A stretch of DNA of 64,000 bases from JBMOUD01 sp049319665. Its GTDB lineage: Bacteria > Pseudomonadota > Gammaproteobacteria > Enterobacterales > Enterobacteriaceae. Shown piece after piece: positions 1 through 9,002 of the stretch (position 1 is the stretch's first letter; the number at the start of each line of letters is the position of its first letter). The DNA lies in assembly GCF_049319665.1 (NCBI RefSeq), contig NZ_JBMOUD010000001.1:682001-746000 (forward strand), read 5' to 3'. Both the position numbers and the translations under genes were made by a program. The notes below the pieces were generated by a model, which saw nothing but the letters and a program-made list of their open reading frames with translations, was not told the DNA's origin and ran no database searches.

Positions 1-525
1 GCTTGGCGTGCTGGCGGTAAAGGCACAAAGATTTATTTTGCATTGGCAATTTGCTCTCTAGGCGACATCTTAATAGCGCAGAGTGAAAAGGGGATTTGTG
101 CCATTTTGCTTGGCGATGATCCGAGCAAACTTTTGCAAGATTTGCAGGATAAATTTCAACATGCTGAATTAATTGGTGCAGATGCTCAGTTTGAACAGGT
201 CGTATCCCGTGTCGTTGGTTTTATCGAAGCGCCAGAGATTGGCTTGGATCTACCGCTAGATATTCGTGGTACAGCGTTTCAACAGCGGGTATGGCAAGCT
301 CTGCGTGATATTCCAGTGGGCGTGACTGTCAGCTATAGCGATATTGCACAACGTATCGGTTCGCCTAAAGCTGTGCGCGCTGTTGCAGGAGCCTGCGCGG
401 TAAACATGTTAGCTGTGGCGATACCTTGCCACCGGGTAATAAAAAACGATGGCGCCCTGTCTGGTTATCGTTGGGGGATAGAGCGTAAGCGTGCATTGTT
501 GGACAGAGAGGCAAAAGCATCATGA
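1..525 (+). CDS. ada: Ada C-terminal methyltransferase region (5'-truncated by window edge)
   Basis: Methylated-DNA methyltransferase domain of the adaptive-response regulator Ada. The frame is open from base 1, so the gene starts outside the window. The part seen matches the E. coli Ada C-terminal half: the 'DIRGTAFQQRVWQALRDIP' block, then the active-site PCHRV motif, whose alkyl-acceptor Cys codon is at 427-429. The N-terminal zinc/DNA-binding half cannot be checked here. It overlaps the next gene by 4 nt (ATGA), so the two are probably translated together. Identity as Ada rather than Ogt rests on the resemblance and on a second, Ogt-like gene at 19111-19677. Confidence 0.9.
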   Translation, partial: AWRAGGKGTKIYFALAICSLGDILIAQSEKGICAILLGDDPSKLLQDLQDKFQHAELIGADAQFEQVVSRVVGFIEAPEIGLDLPLDIRGTAFQQRVWQALRDIPVGVTVSYSDIAQRIGSPKAVRAVAGACAVNMLAVAIPCHRVIKNDGALSGYRWGIERKRALLDREAKAS

Positions 526-1250
526 GTTTTTTGCCAACATCTCGCACGGTAAGAAAAGAGCTGACGAGTATTGATTGGGAAGATGTCAACCAACAGCTGA
601 CAGCTTATGGATGTGCTCGACTAAAACAAGTATTGAGTGCTGAAGCCTGTGATGAATTGGTCGCGTTATATCCACAAAGTGGTTTATTTCGCAGCCATAT
701 TCATATGGCCAGGCATGGATTTGGCAAGGGCGAGTATAAATATTTTGGCTATCCTTTGCCGGATCTCATCACGCAACTGCGTACGGCCTTGTATCCTGGC
801 CTGGCCGTTATCGCCAATCGCTGGAATGAACAGATGAAGATTGATGTTCGCTACCCGCCCGTGCATCAAGATTATTTGCATCTCTGCCATGAGGCGGGGC
901 AGCTCAGGCCAACGCCTTTGTTATTGCAATATGTCGCGGGTGACTATAATTGCTTGCATCAAGATTTATATGGCGAACGGGTTTTCCCATTGCAAGTTGC
1001 ATTTCTGCTTTCCGCGCCAGGTGACGATTTTAGCGGCGGTGAATTTGTTATGACTGAACAGCGTCCGCGCATGCAGACACGTCCTGAGGTTGTCAGTCTA
1101 CAAAAAGGTGATGCAGTGATTTTCGCAGTCAGCCACCGTCCAGTTCAAGGATCGAAGGGGACTTACCGGGTCAATATGCGTCATGGCGTAAGCAAAATTC
1201 ATAGCGGTAAGCGTCACACACTAGGCATTATTTTCCACGATGCTGTATAA
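522..1250 (+). CDS. 2OG-Fe(II) oxygenase family protein downstream of ada
   Basis: A 242-residue protein of the non-heme iron/2-oxoglutarate dioxygenase type. The iron triad appears to be H146-x-D148 (in CLHQDLYGE) and H205 (in FAVSHRPVQG), with R216 or R220 as candidate 2OG ligand. Its start ATG overlaps the ada stop, implying an operon and suggesting a role in alkylation damage response. Iron/2OG enzymes such as AlkB demethylate alkylated bases, but this protein does not look like AlkB itself, so the substrate is unknown. A hairpin terminator follows about 100 nt downstream. Confidence 0.8.
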   Translation: MSFLPTSRTVRKELTSIDWEDVNQQLTAYGCARLKQVLSAEACDELVALYPQSGLFRSHIHMARHGFGKGEYKYFGYPLPDLITQLRTALYPGLAVIANRWNEQMKIDVRYPPVHQDYLHLCHEAGQLRPTPLLLQYVAGDYNCLHQDLYGERVFPLQVAFLLSAPGDDFSGGEFVMTEQRPRMQTRPEVVSLQKGDAVIFAVSHRPVQGSKGTYRVNMRHGVSKIHSGKRHTLGIIFHDAV

Positions 1251-1348
1251 GTAAGCGGGCAACCATTGGATTAAAATACATCAGCGTTAACTTCACTGTG
1301 ATAATAAGTGTGAATTAAAAAAGAACGTTATGTTCAAATTCCTTCAGG

Positions 1349-1390
1349 CCGAAAGATATATTATTTAATCTTTCGGATTTTTATTTTCCT
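1349..1390 (+). terminator. Rho-independent terminator after the ada-oxygenase pair
   Basis: Inverted repeat CCGAAAGAT / ATCTTTCGG (9 bp) with a short AT loop, followed by a T-rich tract. Confidence 0.75.
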
Positions 1391-1527
1391 TGATTTATTT
1401 TATGAGAATAATTAATTACTCAGCAAGAAACAGAGATTTCACTTGTCAGTAAGTGGATATATTAACTCCTGCGATGAGCAATTGTCGTGTTTAATTTTTT
1501 AATATAAAGAATAATGGGAGTGAAGTG

Positions 1528-2004
1528 ATGAGTAAAAATAAAGAATTGGTTGCTAAGTGGTTTGATGCGGTTTGGGGAGCTAACTATAATCCTACGATAA
1601 TCCGCGAGTTGGCTGCTGACGACATCGTATTCAATTATCCGATGCATGGTGAATTTCATGGTCCAGAATCCGTTATCGCTATGTTGACTGATTTTCGTGA
1701 GTCTTTCGAAGACTTAAACTTCTGGGCAACCGGTGAGATGATCGAAGAAGGAAACAAAGTGGTTGCCACTTGGGATGGCGGTGGCAGCCATACTGGTAAA
1801 GCCTTTACCGCATCACCATTTGGTGGCCTACTGCCAGCCAACTCAGGCAAAGTTGTTCGTTTCACTGGTACTACTATCATTGAAATTGAAAATGGCAAAG
1901 TGAAGTCTGAAGCAGGCCAGGAAGGGGCGATTGATGCATTGTTGCAAATGGGACTGGTAAAAAAACAGGTTAATGATTTATCGTCTTTACATTATGATAT
2001 TTAG
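1528..2004 (+). CDS. SnoaL-like (NTF2-fold) protein
   Basis: A 158-residue protein resembling SnoaL-like polyketide-cyclase/ester-cyclase family members: an N-terminal helix with 'VAKWFDAVW', then 'FNYPMHGEFHGPESVIAML' and a C-terminal strand 'IIEIENGKVKSEAGQEG'. The ATG at 1528 is chosen over the GTG at 1525 because GGGAG at 1516-1520 is better spaced from it. It is monocistronic, with its own terminator. Members of this fold bind small hydrophobic molecules; no substrate can be assigned. Confidence 0.75.
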   Translation: MSKNKELVAKWFDAVWGANYNPTIIRELAADDIVFNYPMHGEFHGPESVIAMLTDFRESFEDLNFWATGEMIEEGNKVVATWDGGGSHTGKAFTASPFGGLLPANSGKVVRFTGTTIIEIENGKVKSEAGQEGAIDALLQMGLVKKQVNDLSSLHYDI

Positions 2005-2063
2005 GATGTAATAACTCTATTTCAATAATATAGATACCTGAATATTATTTATTACCTTACTCA

Positions 2064-2095
2064 AGCCGAGAGTAGTATCTATTCTCGGCTTTGTA
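2064..2095 (+). terminator. Terminator after SnoaL-like gene
   Basis: Stem AGCCGAGA / TCTCGGCT followed by a short T-containing tract. Confidence 0.65.
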
Positions 2096-2169
2096 GTGTT
2101 ATTAAGTCGGTAAATATTATAGGCTCTATATTAACTCAGAGCCTATAAATTATTCGTATTGATTAATTA

Positions 2170-3651
2170 TTAAAGATAGCGGTTTTCTAAATGCTTGCGG
2201 AAATAGCTCGGATTAAGCGTTTCGCCGGTTGCATTTTTGATCAACTGATCGGTAGAGAAGCGGCTGCCGTGTTGCCAAATGTTTTGTTGCAACCACTGGA
2301 ACAAGGAGGTCAGATCGCCACGAGCCAATTCATCTTTAAAGGATGGGATGGCTTTATCTGCGGTCTGGAACAGCTGCGCAGCGTACATCGCACCTAACGT
2401 GTAGGTTGGGAAATAACCGAAGCTGCCGTCGGTCCAGTGAATGTCTTGCATACAGCCGTTACGGTAGTTACCCAGCGTTTCTATACCCAGGTATTGCTGC
2501 ATTTTACGATTCCACAGCGCAGGAATATCATCAACTTCAATTTCGCCTTCAATCAGGGCTTGTTCAATTTCGTAACGCAAAATGACGTGTGCCGGGTAGC
2601 TGACTTCATCGGCATCAACGCGGATCAAACCTGGTTTAACTTGCTGGTTTAGACGAATAAAACTCGCTTCATTCAGGTCTGCACGTTGACCAAATTGTTC
2701 AACAGCCAGCGGATAAAGCAGCTTCAGGAAGTTTTCATTACGGCCTAATTGCATTTCGAAAAGCAGGCTTTGCGATTCGTGAATGCCCATCGAGCGTGCT
2801 TTTCCAACCGGCTGGCCCAGCCACTCTTTTGGCAGGTTTTGCTCATAGCGAGCATGACCTGTTTCGTGAATGACGCCCATCATGGCGCTCAAGAACTCTT
2901 TTTCGTTGTAACGGGTGGTAATACGTACATCTTCAGGTACGCCACCACAGAACGGGTGAGCGCTGACATCCAGACGACCGCCGTCAAAGTTAAAGCCCAA
3001 CAGCTTCATGACGCTCAGACCCAGTTGCTTTTGTTTATCGACAGCAAATGGTCCTTGTGGCGTGGTGAAATCCAGCGAGCTTTGTTTCTGCACAACTTTT
3101 TGCAGCAATTCTGGCAGCCACTGCTTCAAATCACCAAAGATACCGTCGAGTTTTGCGCTGGTCATGCCAGGTTCATAGTGGTCGAGCAGGGCATCATAAC
3201 GGCTGGTGCCTGATGCTTGTGAGCGCAGTTCTGCTTCTTGGCGGCTCAACTTCACGACATCGCGTAGATTATCGACAAATCCTTCCCAGTCGTTAGCAGG
3301 ACGCTGAATACGCCATGCGTTTTCACAACGAGCACCGGCCAGAGACTTGGCTTCTACCAGCGTTTCTGGCAGCAAAACGGCATAGTGATATTGACGGCTC
3401 ATTTCATGTAAATTTGCCTGTTCAAAATCATTCAAATCCTCTTGCTTCGCTTGCTCTAACCACTGCCCAACCTGCTTATTGGTTAGAATCTGATGTTGCA
3501 ACACGCTAAGTTCTGCAAGTGCTTCAGAGCGAGCACGACCACCATTCATTGGCATCATAGTCTGCATATCCCAGCCGGCGATGCTGCCAAGATGCTCGAA
3601 ACGAGACAGGCGGGTGAAGGTGGCGCGAAGTTGTGAATAAGCGGTGGTCAT
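2170..3651 (-). CDS. M32-family metallocarboxypeptidase (carboxypeptidase Taq)
   Basis: Zinc-dependent carboxypeptidase of family M32, about 493 residues, the usual family length. Motifs in order (numbering from the chosen start): HPF at about 232-234, the zinc-binding HETGH (HEXXH) at about 262-266, HES at about 291-293 and the family block 'QDIHWTDGSFGYFPTY' near the C terminus. The ATG at 3651 is preferred over upstream in-frame starts because it has GGAG a few bases before it. It removes C-terminal residues from peptides and is probably cytoplasmic, as no signal peptide is seen. The gene stands alone, with a palindromic repeat upstream. Confidence 0.9.
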   Translation of the reverse strand: MTTAYSQLRATFTRLSRFEHLGSIAGWDMQTMMPMNGGRARSEALAELSVLQHQILTNKQVGQWLEQAKQEDLNDFEQANLHEMSRQYHYAVLLPETLVEAKSLAGARCENAWRIQRPANDWEGFVDNLRDVVKLSRQEAELRSQASGTSRYDALLDHYEPGMTSAKLDGIFGDLKQWLPELLQKVVQKQSSLDFTTPQGPFAVDKQKQLGLSVMKLLGFNFDGGRLDVSAHPFCGGVPEDVRITTRYNEKEFLSAMMGVIHETGHARYEQNLPKEWLGQPVGKARSMGIHESQSLLFEMQLGRNENFLKLLYPLAVEQFGQRADLNEASFIRLNQQVKPGLIRVDADEVSYPAHVILRYEIEQALIEGEIEVDDIPALWNRKMQQYLGIETLGNYRNGCMQDIHWTDGSFGYFPTYTLGAMYAAQLFQTADKAIPSFKDELARGDLTSLFQWLQQNIWQHGSRFSTDQLIKNATGETLNPSYFRKHLENRYL

Positions 3652-3695
3652 AGTTAACTCCATGGTCAAGATAAAGAAGCATATACCGGTCATCG

Positions 3696-3741
3696 TTCAA
3701 GTTGCAGGGCCAGTGCTTTCGCTTACTGCCTGCAACTTGAA
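3696..3741. repeat. Intergenic palindrome, 13-bp arms
   Basis: Arms TTCAAGTTGCAGG (3696-3708) and CCTGCAACTTGAA (3729-3741) form a perfect inverted repeat. The wording 'acttcaagttgcag' is typical of the short intergenic repeats scattered through Yersinia and Serratia genomes. It lies between the carboxypeptidase gene and rstB. Confidence 0.6.
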
Positions 3742-3776
3742 GTGTTTCGGGCATAGTTATTTTATTTTTGCGCGCA

Positions 3777-5081
3777 TTATTGCGGTTCAATCGCTAGATT
3801 GAAAGTTGGTTTTACCGGCCAACTGAAACGAATGCTGGCACCGCCAAGCGGGCTGCTATCCACGCCAACCCGGCCTTGATATGCAACGGCAATCGAGTGA
3901 ACGATAGCCAAGCCTAACCCGCAGCCTCCTGTTGCCCGGTCGCGACTTGGATCCAGACGAACGAAAGGCTCAAAGATACGCTGACGCTCTTCAGGCGGAA
4001 TACCTGGGCCATCATCTTCAACTTGCAAACAGGCTTCGTCTCCTTCTAACCATAAACCAATCCGCATTTTCTGCTGTGCGTAACGTTGGGCGTTATTGAC
4101 TAAGTTATCCAGCACGCGCTCCATCAGACGTAGATCGACGCCGCCAAAATCAGCGTGATGAGGGATAACTAGCTCGACGTCACGATCGGGATTGACCAGA
4201 CGAAAATCATCAACTTTAACTTCTAGCCAGTTTCCCAAATTCACCTTGGCAAGATTAAGTGCAACCTGCGGGCGATCCAGACGAGCATAAGTCAACAGTT
4301 CATCAATTAATGATTCTAGCTGACCAATATCACGGTTGATGGCTTGTTGTTCGGTATCGGGTAGGTCTTCGCTGATCGCCAGACGGTAGCGTAAACGTAC
4401 TAACGGCGTACGTAATTCATGAGCGATGCCGTCGATCAGCTGTTTCTTGCTGGCGATCAGGGTGTTGATGTTATCAGCCATCTGGTTAAAGGCGATCCCT
4501 AAACGATTCAAACTGGAGGTTGAGTCGAAATTAGTTCGCTCATCAAGATGTCCATTACCTAATCGAAGCGCCGAATTTTCTAATTTGAGCAGGTCTTGCC
4601 AATGCGGCCGCATCCACAGGAAAACCGGCAGGGCAAGAGATAAGCCGATAAAGATTAGCAAACCTAAATCCAGCAGGCGCATTTCATGCATATAAAACAG
4701 ATACGGAATTGGCCCCACGACGAGAACATAATGACTACGTGGTACGCGCTGTATAAACGTGTATTCACTGTCGAGTGCGACAATTTCGCCACGGCGTAAC
4801 AAATCGTCTTGCTCGGCGGTGAGCTTGCGTTTGCCGATAGGTTCAATATGCAGCTTGAAAGAAAGATTCAGCTCCAATGTACTAATGGTCTTGTTCCAGT
4901 CTTTGATCGGGATTTCACGCAGCTCACTGCGCATCAGATACAGCGAGCTTTTCATCAAATCATTCATTGACTGACGACCGGTACGTTCAGCTGTGACTTT
5001 GTAAACCAGCCCAACCAACATGGCCATTACTAGGAAGCACACCAGCAATAGTAGAAAGAACTGGACGAAAAGTTTTCTCAT
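3777..5081 (-). CDS. rstB: RstB sensor histidine kinase
   Basis: Inner-membrane sensor kinase, 434 residues. Transmembrane segments at about 9-28 and 135-157 enclose a periplasmic sensor. A HAMP-like linker follows, then the H-box IAHELRTPLVRLR with phospho-acceptor H221, an N-box (LDNLVNNAQRYA) and G-boxes (DDGPGIPPE, GCGLGLAIV). It starts inside the end of rstA with a 4-nt ATGA overlap, so the pair is co-translated. Family knowledge links RstAB to the PhoPQ regulon (low magnesium/acid) in E. coli and Salmonella; the signal here is not evident from sequence. Confidence 0.92.
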   Translation of the reverse strand: MRKLFVQFFLLLLVCFLVMAMLVGLVYKVTAERTGRQSMNDLMKSSLYLMRSELREIPIKDWNKTISTLELNLSFKLHIEPIGKRKLTAEQDDLLRRGEIVALDSEYTFIQRVPRSHYVLVVGPIPYLFYMHEMRLLDLGLLIFIGLSLALPVFLWMRPHWQDLLKLENSALRLGNGHLDERTNFDSTSSLNRLGIAFNQMADNINTLIASKKQLIDGIAHELRTPLVRLRYRLAISEDLPDTEQQAINRDIGQLESLIDELLTYARLDRPQVALNLAKVNLGNWLEVKVDDFRLVNPDRDVELVIPHHADFGGVDLRLMERVLDNLVNNAQRYAQQKMRIGLWLEGDEACLQVEDDGPGIPPEERQRIFEPFVRLDPSRDRATGGCGLGLAIVHSIAVAYQGRVGVDSSPLGGASIRFSWPVKPTFNLAIEPQ

Positions 5082-5809
5082 TCCTGTGCTGACTCCCAGG
5101 CATTGGGGGCGAATAGATAGCCTTTATTGCGCACGGTTTTAATGCGGAAGGGTTCCAGAGTATTGTCGTAAAGTTTGCGCCGCAAACGTGAGATAGCCAC
5201 ATCAATACTGCGGTCCAAACCATCGTAGCTCACACCGCGTAGGTTAAGCAGCAGCGCCTCTCTATCCATAATGCGTCCTGCGTGCGTTGCCAGCTCCCAC
5301 AGGAGGTCAAAATCGGAGGTAGAAAGAATGATGGTTTCATCAATCAGCGTGACTTCACGGTTTACTGGGTCAATACGCAACTGACCAAACTGCAAGGCAT
5401 TGCCGGTCTTTAACGATGGCGCTGGGGGCACTTCGCCAACAGATTGCTGCGGATTTTGCCGCAGATGTAAACGCAGCCGTGCTAACAACACCGCTGGCGG
5501 AGTTGTTTTTAAAATATAATCATTGGCACCCATTTCAAGTGACAAGATGTGGTTCATATCGCTATCGAGCGAGGTCAGTAACACAATCGGTCCGCTATAC
5601 GACGGGCGTAAATCCCGACATAACGTCATGCCATCCTTGCCGGGCAACATGATATCCAGCAGCACTAAGTCTGGGCGTTCCTTCGCAATGCGTGCCTCCG
5701 CGGTATCTCCGCGCGGCTCAACGAGCACTTCAATATCGTGCTTGCCTAGATAAGCGGCAATCAGGTTGCCCACTTCTGCATCATCTTCTACAAAAACGAT
5801 TCTATTCAT
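5078..5809 (-). CDS. rstA: RstA response regulator (OmpR/PhoB type)
   Basis: Receiver domain with acidic pair D9-D10, phospho-acceptor D52 (LLDIMLPGKDG), S80 and K101, followed by an OmpR-type winged-helix domain ('DLLWELATHAGRIMDREALL...SIDVAISRLRRKL'). The ATG at 5809 gives 243 residues, close to E. coli RstA; longer in-frame starts would add a non-family N-terminal tail. It is first in the rstA-rstB operon. It acts as a DNA-binding regulator after phosphorylation by RstB. Confidence 0.92.
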   Translation of the reverse strand: MNRIVFVEDDAEVGNLIAAYLGKHDIEVLVEPRGDTAEARIAKERPDLVLLDIMLPGKDGMTLCRDLRPSYSGPIVLLTSLDSDMNHILSLEMGANDYILKTTPPAVLLARLRLHLRQNPQQSVGEVPPAPSLKTGNALQFGQLRIDPVNREVTLIDETIILSTSDFDLLWELATHAGRIMDREALLLNLRGVSYDGLDRSIDVAISRLRRKLYDNTLEPFRIKTVRNKGYLFAPNAWESAQE

Positions 5810-5919
5810 TAGCCTGTTATGTAATGTAAAGTCAAACATCACCATAGCGCGAGCGGTGCTCAAGCGCTATGAGAGAAAATAACCGGCATATACCTCAAGA
5901 ATATTGAGACCCAGCGACG

Positions 5920-6080
5920 GGTATAGACCCGTCATACTTCAAGATACAGGGATATTGGCTGCGGTTACTCGGTTCATTGATGAGTCTCATCTCGTCGCGG
6001 CTGCTGCAAGCCACGTTTAAGTCTGCTCCTGACCGATTTTCCTCTCGATTGCCGCTCGTCTGAATCTCAACGTTTCCTAG
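5920..6080. repeat. Degenerate Yersinia/Serratia-type intergenic repeat
   Basis: The segment contains 'tatagacccgtcatacttcaag' and ends in 'cctaggtata', the two edges of a roughly 150-bp intergenic repeat common in Yersinia and Serratia. The interior is diverged. It fills the space between rstA and folM and probably contains no gene. Recognition is from memory of the consensus edges, not from an alignment. Confidence 0.5.
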
Positions 6081-6089
6081 GTATAAACT

Positions 6090-6839
6090 TTATCTTAATC
6101 GGCGTCCACCATCGACGCCGTGGGTTTGTCCGGTTACATAGTTACTGCGTAAAATGTAATCCACCAGATGTACAATTTCTGTTTCACCCGGCTCAATTTT
6201 CATCAACGATTTATCTAACGCATGTTGCCGGTAAGCAGGCTCATCATCAGGATTGAATAAGATCAGTGCTGGAGCGATAGAGTTTACTTTCACTTCTGGC
6301 GCAAGCTTGCGGGCAAATGAAAGCGTCATGTTATCTAACGCGGCTTTACTGGCAGAATAGGCGATATGTTTTTTGCTGCCTTTTTCCACCACAAAATCAG
6401 TAATATGAATGATATCAGCTCCTGCGCTTCCTTGACCACGTAAACAGGTCTCCAGCAGCAAATTGAGCAGGTAAGGGGTATAAACGTGAATTTGCAGCAT
6501 CATCGCCATGGTCTCTTCAGGCGGTGTTTGCGGGTTTTCTGCTACCCATGCACTGGCATTATGAATGATGGCACGCAATTTATCGGTTTCATTTTGCACT
6601 TGTTTCGCGAATTGATGGATACCCGCGTTGTCAGAAAAATCGGCCTGGATACAGCGAGCGCCCATTTCTATCAGTTTATCTAGTACAGGATAATGCTGGC
6701 GATAGCTGATAATTACGGGAATTTTCTGCTGTAAAAGGGATTCAGCAAGGGCCAGTCCAATACGGCGTGCGCCTCCGGTGATCAGCACTGGGGCAGCTTG
6801 GTTTTTTTCTATCAAGTAATGCTCCTGACTCGCTGGCAA
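6090..6839 (-). CDS. folM: Dihydromonapterin reductase FolM (SDR family)
   Basis: Short-chain dehydrogenase close to E. coli FolM: the NADPH-binding GGARRIGLALAES near residue 22, the catalytic YSASK, and blocks shared with E. coli such as 'SFARKLAPEVKVNSIAP' and 'SLMKIEPGE'. FolM reduces dihydromonapterin (and, weakly, dihydrofolate) for tetrahydromonapterin synthesis. Position next to rstA matches E. coli. An array of 18-bp repeats lies immediately upstream, between it and a divergent small gene. Confidence 0.92.
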   Translation of the reverse strand: MPASQEHYLIEKNQAAPVLITGGARRIGLALAESLLQQKIPVIISYRQHYPVLDKLIEMGARCIQADFSDNAGIHQFAKQVQNETDKLRAIIHNASAWVAENPQTPPEETMAMMLQIHVYTPYLLNLLLETCLRGQGSAGADIIHITDFVVEKGSKKHIAYSASKAALDNMTLSFARKLAPEVKVNSIAPALILFNPDDEPAYRQHALDKSLMKIEPGETEIVHLVDYILRSNYVTGQTHGVDGGRRLR

Positions 6840-6843
6840 AGTG

Positions 6844-6933
6844 TCAATAAACTATGACATATCAGAAAATGGGGCCACACCAATAAGCTATGTCATACCA
6901 CTAAACTATGTCATTATAGTGAGCTATGCCATT
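6844..6933. repeat. 18-bp tandem repeat array upstream of folM
   Basis: Five consecutive 18-bp units at 6844, 6862, 6880, 6898 and 6916. Four carry the core ARCTATGNCAT; the second is degenerate. Consensus is roughly CCAATAARCTATGTCATA. The array fills the divergent region between folM and the gene at 7008. It could be an operator array or a small tandem duplication. Confidence 0.75.
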
Positions 6934-7007
6934 ATATAGTGATTGTTAGTTTCGCTTCATAACTATCATGTATTATCCCATCAATACTGGCCAGGAGAGG
7001 AATAAGG

Positions 7008-7424
7008 ATGGCTGATGGTCGCCTGGTACCTAACGTGCGTACTGACAAAGCTTCTTTAGATTATATGGAGTATTTGTCGGCGTCGTGCAAAAAACACTGG
7101 AGCTTTCTTGATGCAATCTATGGCGTTTTGCCGTTTTTTGGCATGGTGCTTAGATCTCGCGCTATACAATCTAAATCGAAGCAAGAAAGGTTAAAAGCGC
7201 TGGCGTTGCAGGTGGTTTCTACTCAAGTCAGTGATGAGATTAATATCGTCCGGTTAATTGAATTAGCGAAGCAGCAACAGATTTACGACATTGATATTCA
7301 CCTACCTTATTCGCTGACAGACGAACAACTCGTGTTTATCAAGGGTGAGAGCAAGCACTCAGTCGTGCTTAGCCAACGTGATGAGCATTTGTCGGTACAA
7401 ATACGCTCTATTCAAGTGATGTAA
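7008..7424 (+). CDS. Conserved hypothetical protein
   Basis: A 138-residue protein I do not recognise. A strong ribosome-binding site (AGGAGAGGAATAAGG) precedes the ATG and a bidirectional terminator follows, so it is probably a real gene. It has one modestly hydrophobic stretch ('FLDAIYGVLPFFGMVL') near residue 40, a helix rich in Lys/Gln, and a C-terminal half with alternating beta-like segments. There is no signal peptide. It is transcribed divergently from folM across the 18-bp repeats. Confidence 0.7.
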   Translation: MADGRLVPNVRTDKASLDYMEYLSASCKKHWSFLDAIYGVLPFFGMVLRSRAIQSKSKQERLKALALQVVSTQVSDEINIVRLIELAKQQQIYDIDIHLPYSLTDEQLVFIKGESKHSVVLSQRDEHLSVQIRSIQVM

Positions 7425-7447
7425 ACACCTTGTTTTAGAGGTAATAG

Positions 7448-7482
7448 CAGAAAAAAAAGCAGCCAATTGGCTGCTTTTTTAG
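7448..7482. terminator. Bidirectional terminator
   Basis: Perfect stem AGCAGCCAATTGGCTGCT flanked by an A-run on the left and a T-run on the right. It serves both the hypothetical gene at 7008 and the convergent ydgH. Confidence 0.85.
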
Positions 7483-7501
7483 TATCCGAATATAACGGGT
7501 A

Positions 7502-8476
7502 TTATTTGAATAGATCCGCGCTGACGGTCAGATTACCGCCGCTCATATTCTGCCATTGACGAGTAATGTGATAGAACTTGGCGCCTTTTGCTGCGGCACG
7601 TTTTGCCACTTCGTCAGAAACATCGGTCACGCTGTTGTAGTGGCCGGTGAAAGTAACAGAGTCAAATGGCGTCATCTGTGCTGCCGTCACATTGCTTAAT
7701 TCTTCAATCTTGGTGCCGTCCGGCAGGGTAACGGAATAACGCTTACCGGTACTAGACTGCGTTTCGAAGAAGCGACCAACAGAGCGCGACGGGCTAGTTG
7801 AAGAGGCTACACCAGGAATTTCAACTTTCTTAGCTTCAGCACCACCAGCGGCCAAGGCCGCACGGCCTGCGTCAGAATCAGCGGGAATTAAATCTGGGCT
7901 CTGAACAACACGCTTTTTGGCATCATTTTTATAGATGAACGCGGTGATGTACTGATTGCCGCCGTTATTGGCATCTACCTGGCGCACAATAAAGAATGAT
8001 GCTGCACCTTTAGCTTTAGCCGCTTTAGCGATGGCTTCTGCAACGTCCGGCTGGCTACGGAAGAAACCGCTAACGGTGACCGTATCGAAAGGCTCAAGGC
8101 TATAAGCCTCTTTCTCTGGTAACTGTTTGATACCACTTACGCCGTTAACATTGCTGCCTTTAGGTGTGGTATCGACTTCAGGTGCATCCTTATGATAGAC
8201 ATCAGCAACAACACGCCAGTTGCCGCTGCCATTGAGGCTGTTGCTATCCTGAATATAGAAATAGTCTGCGCCAATTTTATCTGCACGCTTAGATACTGCA
8301 TCAGAAGCATCACCCAGATTGTTAAAGCGCCCAGTGACCACAATACGGTCAAAGGGTTTGATGCTAGCTGCTTTCTGAGGACTGATTTCCTCGGCGGCTT
8401 GGGCGCTCGCCAGCATAGACATTTGCGACACTAATACTACCAAGGCCGATGCAATGACCGTTTTCTTCAGCTTCAT
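7502..8476 (-). CDS. ydgH: YdgH-type periplasmic protein with three DUF1471 domains
   Basis: A 324-residue exported protein, with a signal peptide of about 28 residues ending AQAA. Three repeats of the YdgH/BhsA/McbA (DUF1471) fold are visible, each with a '(P)FD(R/T/S)(I/V)(V/T)(V/F)(T/S)G.(F/Y)' start: near 'PFDRIVVTGRF', 'PFDTVTVSGFF' and 'PFDSVTFTGHY'. The family is periplasmic and linked to stress and biofilm phenotypes; the biochemical role is unknown. Location next to pntA is as in E. coli. It is divergent from pntA. Confidence 0.92.
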   Translation of the reverse strand: MKLKKTVIASALVVLVSQMSMLASAQAAEEISPQKAASIKPFDRIVVTGRFNNLGDASDAVSKRADKIGADYFYIQDSNSLNGSGNWRVVADVYHKDAPEVDTTPKGSNVNGVSGIKQLPEKEAYSLEPFDTVTVSGFFRSQPDVAEAIAKAAKAKGAASFFIVRQVDANNGGNQYITAFIYKNDAKKRVVQSPDLIPADSDAGRAALAAGGAEAKKVEIPGVASSTSPSRSVGRFFETQSSTGKRYSVTLPDGTKIEELSNVTAAQMTPFDSVTFTGHYNSVTDVSDEVAKRAAAKGAKFYHITRQWQNMSGGNLTVSADLFK

Positions 8477-9002
8477 AAAAAATCCTTCACCTTGCGCAGA
8501 AATATGGAAACTTGCTGAATTATTGATGTGTAACAGGTTAGTCGCCGATTATTGCATGTAACAATGGCGAGTGTCTCAGTAATTTATATTAAAATTGATG
8601 TTGTTAACCGTTAGCCATATCACTTTATTTTCAGCAAATAACTTATATAAATTCGAGAGATAAGCTAAGTCTTTCAGTAAATGATGATTATTCACAGATT
8701 GAATGCTTTTAACACTATTTTCATTGAGTTGTTGTAGCAAGTGAAAATCAAAAGCGGCTACAAAATGATACAAAATAGTCGGGCAAATGTAAAATCAGCC
8801 AGGTTGCCCCAGGAATTGCTGTTAACGCCGCTTTTGATACCTCATATACCCCAGTTAATCGAATTTTAAATTTTATTGTAAATATATTCATTGAGTTATG
8901 TTTTGGGTGAGTGTGAATCTGTTCACGGATGAAGCCCAGTAGTCTGATCTGTTTAATTATCTCGTCGATAGCAAACATCATCAAAGAATGGGGAGGGATA
9001 CA
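8477..9002. promoter_or_regulatory. ydgH-pntA divergent intergenic region
   Basis: About 525 bp of AT-rich sequence without a convincing gene. It must hold the divergent ydgH and pntA promoters. I see no clear operator. Short frames here lack ribosome-binding sites or run antisense to pntA. Confidence 0.5.

Noticed and set aside
2749..3213. 154-codon plus-strand frame
   Set aside because: Antisense to the conserved M32 carboxypeptidase; no ribosome-binding site and no recognisable product.
6844..6933. CRISPR array
   Set aside because: The 18-bp units are contiguous without spacers and no cas genes are present; it is a simple tandem repeat.
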